In this document: in pieces, positions 14,813-18,035 of the stretch | Position numbering within the stretch: position 1 is the first letter of the stretch | How the letters are laid out: the number at the start of each line of letters is the position of its first letter | NCBI GenBank assembly: GCA_905193085.1 | Contig: CAJJNI010000020.1 | Location: 1-18,035, forward strand | Source: an uncultured Lachnospiraceae bacterium | GTDB lineage: Bacteria > Bacillota > Clostridia > Lachnospirales > Lachnospiraceae | Length of the DNA: 18,035 nt | Direction: 5' to 3' | Position numbers and translations under genes: made by a program | The notes under the pieces: model-generated | Told to the model about the DNA's origin: nothing | The model's input: only the letters and a program-made list of their open reading frames with translations | Database searches by the model: none

Positions 14813-16279
14813 TTATTTTATAACTTTTTCAATAGCATTCCTCATACCATTAGCTTTGATATCATCTAAATATGCAGCAACTGCATCTGCAAGACCTTCG
14901 TATTTTGTCATGTCTTCTCCGTGGAAGCTTTCATTGCTAAGGTAAGCATCAACAAATTCTTTTGTTGGTTTTGTGCAGTTAGCAGCAAAGAATTCAAGAA
15001 CATCCTTAGAGTCATTGATTGTGTATGTCTCATCTCCACGATGTCCGATTAAAGTTCCGTTCTCTGCAAACTCTGTTGCTGAATAGAATGCCATAAGAGC
15101 AGCAATTGAGAATGTAAGGCATTTTGGAAGAGCCTTCTTCTTCTCTATGTATCCTGTAAGACTTGGCTTACATCTTGCTCTCCATTTTGATACTGAGTTA
15201 AGTGAGATTGATAATAACTGATGTTTAACATATGGGTTTTCAAATCTCTCAATAACAGCATTTGCAAATTCTTTACATTCTTCTTCCGGAAGTGAAAGTG
15301 TAGGAATTACTTCTCCGAAAATTGTATTTTCCATAAATGTACGGATTGTCTTATCTTCCATTGATTCAAGAACGATATCGTTGCCTGCAAGGAATGAAGC
15401 AAGAACAAATGATGTATGTGCACCATTTAAAATACGTACTTTTCTTTCTTTGTATGGTTTCTGGTTATCTGTGAAAATTACAGGAAGACCTGCTTTGTCA
15501 AGTGGGAATTCATCTTTAAATTCTTTTTCTGATTCAATTACCCAGAGAGCAAATAATTCACCTGTGTCAAGAAGGTTATCTCTGTAACCTAATTCTTCCC
15601 AGATTGCTTCTGCTTCATCACGAGGATATCCTGTAACGATACGGTCTACTAATGTGCTGCCGAAAATACATGCATTAGTTACCCAGTTTTCAAATTCATC
15701 ACCAAGATTCCATAATTTGATGAACTGGAATACACATTTCTTAAGAGCCGGACCATTGTTGTCAATAAGTTCTACAGGAAGCATAACAAGACCTTTGTCT
15801 GATGCTCCGTCAAATGCTTTAAATCTTTCATATAAGAATTTTGTAAGTTTACCAGGATATGTCTTAGGAGGTTTTGCATTAAAATCATCTGTATCATCAA
15901 ATACAATACCTGCTTCTGTTGTGTTAGATACGATAAATCTCAAATCTGAAGATTTTGCATAATCCATAAATTTGTCATAGTCTTCTACTGCACCGATTGC
16001 ATCTGCAACGCTTGTAATCTGACGACGAACCTTCTTAGCTTCACCGTTTTCTTTACCGCGAAGTTCAAGAGTATACTGACAGTCCTGCTGATGGAAGAAA
16101 TCAAGGTTTCCAAACTCGATAGGTTTTACGATAACGATATTTCCATCAAATTCACCTTTTTCATTTGCAATGTCAATCATATAATCAACAAATGCACGCA
16201 GGAATCCACCTTCACCAAACTGCAATACTTTGATTGGTCTTTCTTTAAAATTTGTTTTACTCTTGTTAAGTAACTCCAT
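14813..16279 (-). CDS. uxaB: Tagaturonate reductase
   Basis: This 488-aa protein is a tagaturonate reductase (altronate oxidoreductase) of the mannitol dehydrogenase family, reducing D-tagaturonate to D-altronate with NADH. The N-terminal Rossmann motif is IKVLQFGEGGFLRAFVDYMI (about 16-35). The central region has RFIVSNTTEAGI, and the second domain holds RKVRILNGAHTSFVL with the conserved catalytic Asn-x2-His block. Length matches the family. ATG at 16279 has GAGGTGA upstream. It is the first gene of the leftward unit, behind a strong promoter at 16399-16427 and a leader of about 110 nt. The fructuronate reductase uxuB is the close paralogue; the linkage with uxaA and uxaC favours uxaB. Confidence 0.95.
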   Translation of the reverse strand: MELLNKSKTNFKERPIKVLQFGEGGFLRAFVDYMIDIANEKGEFDGNIVIVKPIEFGNLDFFHQQDCQYTLELRGKENGEAKKVRRQITSVADAIGAVEDYDKFMDYAKSSDLRFIVSNTTEAGIVFDDTDDFNAKPPKTYPGKLTKFLYERFKAFDGASDKGLVMLPVELIDNNGPALKKCVFQFIKLWNLGDEFENWVTNACIFGSTLVDRIVTGYPRDEAEAIWEELGYRDNLLDTGELFALWVIESEKEFKDEFPLDKAGLPVIFTDNQKPYKERKVRILNGAHTSFVLASFLAGNDIVLESMEDKTIRTFMENTIFGEVIPTLSLPEEECKEFANAVIERFENPYVKHQLLSISLNSVSKWRARCKPSLTGYIEKKKALPKCLTFSIAALMAFYSATEFAENGTLIGHRGDETYTINDSKDVLEFFAANCTKPTKEFVDAYLSNESFHGEDMTKYEGLADAVAAYLDDIKANGMRNAIEKVIK

Positions 16280-16312
16280 TGCTTTTCACCTCATGATTTT
16301 ATTTTTTTGTAC

Positions 16313-16331
16313 TTAAATATGCATTATTTAA
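16313..16331. promoter_or_regulatory. Candidate operator in the uxaB leader
   Basis: TTAAATA (16313-16319) and TATTTAA (16325-16331) are perfect 7-bp arms around TGCAT. The right half, GCATTATTT (16321-16329), recurs exactly at 16448-16456 between the divergent promoters. A palindrome in the leader with a second copy upstream is the arrangement expected for a local repressor such as a LacI or GntR family protein. The sequence is AT-rich and the call is speculative. Confidence 0.3.
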
Positions 16332-16398
16332 ACAATACATACAAGTGCCTGTCCATACAGTTTAAAATTACGCATAGTTATACATTTTTACAATTACT

Positions 16399-16427
16399 AT
16401 TTTACTAGCACCTTAATAGGAAGTCAA
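16399..16427 (-). promoter_or_regulatory. Sigma-A promoter for the uxaB operon
   Basis: On the minus strand TTGACT (16422-16427) and TAAAAT (16399-16404) are separated by exactly 17 nt. This predicts a start near 16392 and a leader of about 110 nt to the uxaB ATG. The match to the consensus is good. Confidence 0.65.
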
Positions 16428-16447
16428 CTACTAAAGTTTTAATTTAA

Positions 16448-16456
16448 GCATTATTT
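16448..16456 (+). promoter_or_regulatory. Second copy of GCATTATTT between the divergent promoters
   Basis: This exact 9-mer copy of the right half of the leader palindrome lies between the -35 elements of the uxaB and uxaC promoters, so one bound regulator could affect both. The base composition makes chance a real alternative. Confidence 0.25.
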
Positions 16457-16460
16457 CACA

Positions 16461-16489
16461 TTGTATTTTAATTTCTTTTATTGTATAAT
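16461..16489 (+). promoter_or_regulatory. Sigma-A promoter for the structured leader and uxaC
   Basis: TTGTAT (16461-16466), a 17-nt spacer and a perfect TATAAT (16484-16489) predict transcription from about 16496, directly at the 5' end of the structured RNA. It is divergent from the uxaB promoter. Confidence 0.7.
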
Positions 16490-16495
16490 ATCTAT

Positions 16496-16750
16496 AATGC
16501 CAGGGTCTAAAGGTCTAAACCCACATGAGCTTGCTCATAGGTGGGTGAAAGACTTTGTGACCCGCCCCGATATTCGCATAAAAGTGGGATGTTAATCCCA
16601 CGATATGCGAATATTGGGTAGGGTTGCGGGAGCACATAGTGCGGAGCAATCCGCAGGCATCATAATTGGGGACTTTATGCGGGCACCGTATTAAAATATG
16701 TGCTTACAGCAGACCTTAAAGGTGCCAGACATCATAGTTCTGGTCTTTTA
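16496..16750 (+). ncRNA. Structured leader RNA upstream of uxaC, candidate riboswitch or attenuator
   Basis: The segment is more GC-rich than its surroundings and folds by eye into nested helices. A 7-bp closing stem pairs 16510-16516 with 16711-16717 (AAGGTCT/AGACCTT). Inside are three domains. The first is a hairpin at 16519-16546 (ACCCAC/GTGGGT then ATGAG-CUUG-CTCAT). The second is a long arm at 16561-16630, with CCCGC/GCGGG, then a 15-bp stem (16566-16580/16604-16618, one G-U pair) and a 7-bp inner stem (GTGGGAT/ATCCCAC). The third is a multi-branch element closed by AGCACATA/TATGTGCT (16631-16638/16697-16704) that encloses a GNRA hairpin (TGCGGA-GCAA-TCCGCA, 16640-16655) and a smaller stem near 16657-16680. 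A terminator-like hairpin follows, just before the uxaC ribosome binding site. I recognise no known class (T-box, SAM, TPP, FMN, cobalamin, glycine, lysine, 6S, tmRNA, SRP or RNase P hallmarks are absent). No ORF of note lies in it. Confidence 0.7.
16711..16749 (+). terminator. Terminator-like hairpin ending the uxaC leader RNA
   Basis: CCAGA (16725-16729) pairs with TCTGG (16739-16743) and is followed by TCTTTT. AGACC (16711-16715) can extend pairing to GGTCT (16742-16746), which competes with the leader closing stem. The stem is short and the U run only four bases, so termination may be conditional. The uxaC Shine-Dalgarno begins about 19 bp later. Confidence 0.45.
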
Positions 16751-16783
16751 ACACTATACAATTACATAAGGAGGATTTTTAAC

Positions 16784-18035
16784 ATGAAACCTTTCATGGA
16801 CAAAGATTTTTTACTTTCTACTAAAACAGCACAGGATTTATTTCACAACTACGCTGAAAAAATGCCTGTACTTGACTACCACTGTCACATCAACCCACAG
16901 GAAATAGCTGAGGACCGTCAGTTTGAAAATATTACACAGGTATGGCTTGGTGGAGACCATTATAAATGGCGTCAGATGCGTTCAAACGGTATTGACGAAT
17001 ATTACATAACAGGAGATGCTCCTGACAGAGAGAAATTCCAGAAATGGGCAGAAACTCTTGCAAAAGCAATCGGAAACCCACTTTACCACTGGAGTCATCT
17101 CGAATTACAGAGATATTTCGGATACACAGGAGTATTAAACGGTGATACTGCTGAGGAAGTATGGAATATATGTAATGCAAAATTACAGGACAAATCTATG
17201 AGCGTAAGAAACATTATCAAACAGTCTAATGTTACTTTAATCTGCACAACTGATGACCCTGTTGACAGCCTTGAATGGCATAAGGTTATCGCTGCTGATG
17301 ATTCTTTTGATGTTCAGGTATTACCTGCATGGAGACCTGATAAGGCAATGAACATTGAGAAACCTGAATACCTTGATTATTTAAATAAATTATCAGAAGT
17401 AAGCGGTGTAAACATCAAAACATTTGCTGATTTAAAAGAAGCTTTAAAAGTACGTCTTGCATTCTTTGATTCAATGGGCTGCCGTGCAAGTGACCACGCT
17501 CTTGAATATGTAATGTACAAACCGGCAACAGATGCAGAGCTTGAAGCTATTTTCGCAAAGAGAATGAGTGGCAGTGAATTAACAGACCTTGAACAGTTAC
17601 AGTTCAAGACAGCTTTCATGATTTTCGTAGGAAAAGAATATCACAAGCTCGGCTGGGCTATGCAGCTTCACTATGGAACTAAGAGAGACAATAACACATT
17701 AAGATACAATCAGTTAGGACCTGATACAGGATATGACTGCATCAACACATACAGCTCATCTGCTGAAATGGCTGCATTCTTAAATGCCCTTAATGCAACA
17801 GATGAACTTCCAAAGACTATTATTTATTCATTAAATCCTGTTGATAATGCTGCAATCGGAACAGTTCTTGGCTGCTTCCAGGATTCATCAGCAATCGGTA
17901 AAATCCAGCAGGGTTCAGCATGGTGGTTCAATGACCATAAGACAGGTATGACAGAGCAGATGACTTCTCTTGCAAACTTAGGACTTTTAAGCAACTTCAT
18001 CGGTATGCTTACAGATTCAAGAAGCTTCTTATCAT
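16784..18035 (+). CDS. uxaC: Uronate isomerase (partial, C-terminus beyond right edge)
   Basis: This is uronate isomerase of the amidohydrolase superfamily, converting D-galacturonate to D-tagaturonate and D-glucuronate to D-fructuronate. The first 417 codons are present; the family is usually about 465-470 aa, so about 50 residues lie beyond the window. Visible are the metal-binding DYHCHINP (H33, H35), GGDHYKWRQMRSNGI (about 57-70), ICTTDDPVDSLEWH (D157, D158), VLPAWRPDK, RASDHALEY, MQLHYGTKRDNN and the SAWWFNDHKTGM block. The frame stays open from ATG to the edge. ATG at 16784 has AAGGAGGA at 16768-16775, a strong ribosome binding site. It supplies the substrate of UxaB, whose gene is divergent. 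Confidence 0.97.
   Translation, partial: MKPFMDKDFLLSTKTAQDLFHNYAEKMPVLDYHCHINPQEIAEDRQFENITQVWLGGDHYKWRQMRSNGIDEYYITGDAPDREKFQKWAETLAKAIGNPLYHWSHLELQRYFGYTGVLNGDTAEEVWNICNAKLQDKSMSVRNIIKQSNVTLICTTDDPVDSLEWHKVIAADDSFDVQVLPAWRPDKAMNIEKPEYLDYLNKLSEVSGVNIKTFADLKEALKVRLAFFDSMGCRASDHALEYVMYKPATDAELEAIFAKRMSGSELTDLEQLQFKTAFMIFVGKEYHKLGWAMQLHYGTKRDNNTLRYNQLGPDTGYDCINTYSSSAEMAAFLNALNATDELPKTIIYSLNPVDNAAIGTVLGCFQDSSAIGKIQQGSAWWFNDHKTGMTEQMTSLANLGLLSNFIGMLTDSRSFLS

Noticed and set aside
16496..16750. Structured RNA as a retron msr-msd or an omega-RNA
   Set aside because: The inverted closing stem and long arm resemble a retron RNA, but no reverse transcriptase or IS605-type nuclease gene is in view, and the RNA runs straight into uxaC.
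16496..16750. Structured RNA as tmRNA, RNase P, SRP, 6S or T-box
   Set aside because: The conserved blocks of these RNAs that I can recall (RNase P core, SRP GGAAG loop, T-box GGTGG-type box) were not found. 6S is not fully excluded because its sequence is poorly conserved.

Overview
The window looks like a low-GC Firmicutes chromosome, most likely a pectin- or hexuronate-using member of the Lachnospiraceae (Lachnospira/Eubacterium eligens-like). That is an inference from the AT-rich base composition, strong GGAGG ribosome binding sites, scattered TTG starts, and the gene content (altronate-branch galacturonate genes, an EIIC-EAL protein, YkvA, DUF1858, a DegV protein). No tRNA, rRNA, insertion sequence, prophage or CRISPR array was seen.

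Layout. (1) 1-2015, minus strand: a PAP2-family phosphatase cut by the left edge, an EamA/DMT permease and a GNAT acetyltransferase. A promoter and an adjacent 9-bp palindrome lie upstream of the acetyltransferase. (2) 2016-2698: an intergenic region with plus-strand promoter-like sequences and a YkvA/DUF1232 membrane protein. It converges, with 2 bp between stop codons, on the leftward gene train. (3) 2701-16279, minus strand: a long train read right to left. In transcription order it holds uxaB (tagaturonate reductase), an intercistronic hairpin, uxaA (altronate dehydratase), a 907-aa cytoplasmic glycosidase-like protein, a DUF1537 acid-sugar kinase, a SurA/PrsA-N-like lipoprotein, an Asp/Glu-racemase-superfamily protein with a single catalytic cysteine, a BKACE (DUF849) enzyme with an unusual tail, then a DegV protein, dihydrofolate reductase, an EIIC-EAL c-di-GMP phosphodiesterase and a small DUF1858 protein. 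(4) 16280-16783: a divergent control region with a good minus promoter for uxaB, a good plus promoter, and a highly structured leader of about 250 nt ending in a terminator-like hairpin just before the uxaC ribosome binding site. (5) 16784-end: uxaC (uronate isomerase), cut by the right edge.

How the genes work together. uxaC, uxaB and uxaA carry D-galacturonate to tagaturonate, altronate and 2-keto-3-deoxygluconate. The KDG kinase and aldolase are not in the window. The glycosidase-like protein may free uronic acids from imported oligosaccharides. The kinase, single-Cys racemase-like protein and BKACE have no assigned substrates and could form a side pathway for another acid sugar or keto acid.

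The two strongest candidates for something undescribed are the structured RNA upstream of uxaC, which has the architecture of a riboswitch or attenuator but matches no class I can recall, and the C-terminus of the BKACE protein, where a Cys/Gly/His-rich linker leads to a short amphipathic helix resembling a bacterial-microcompartment encapsulation peptide.
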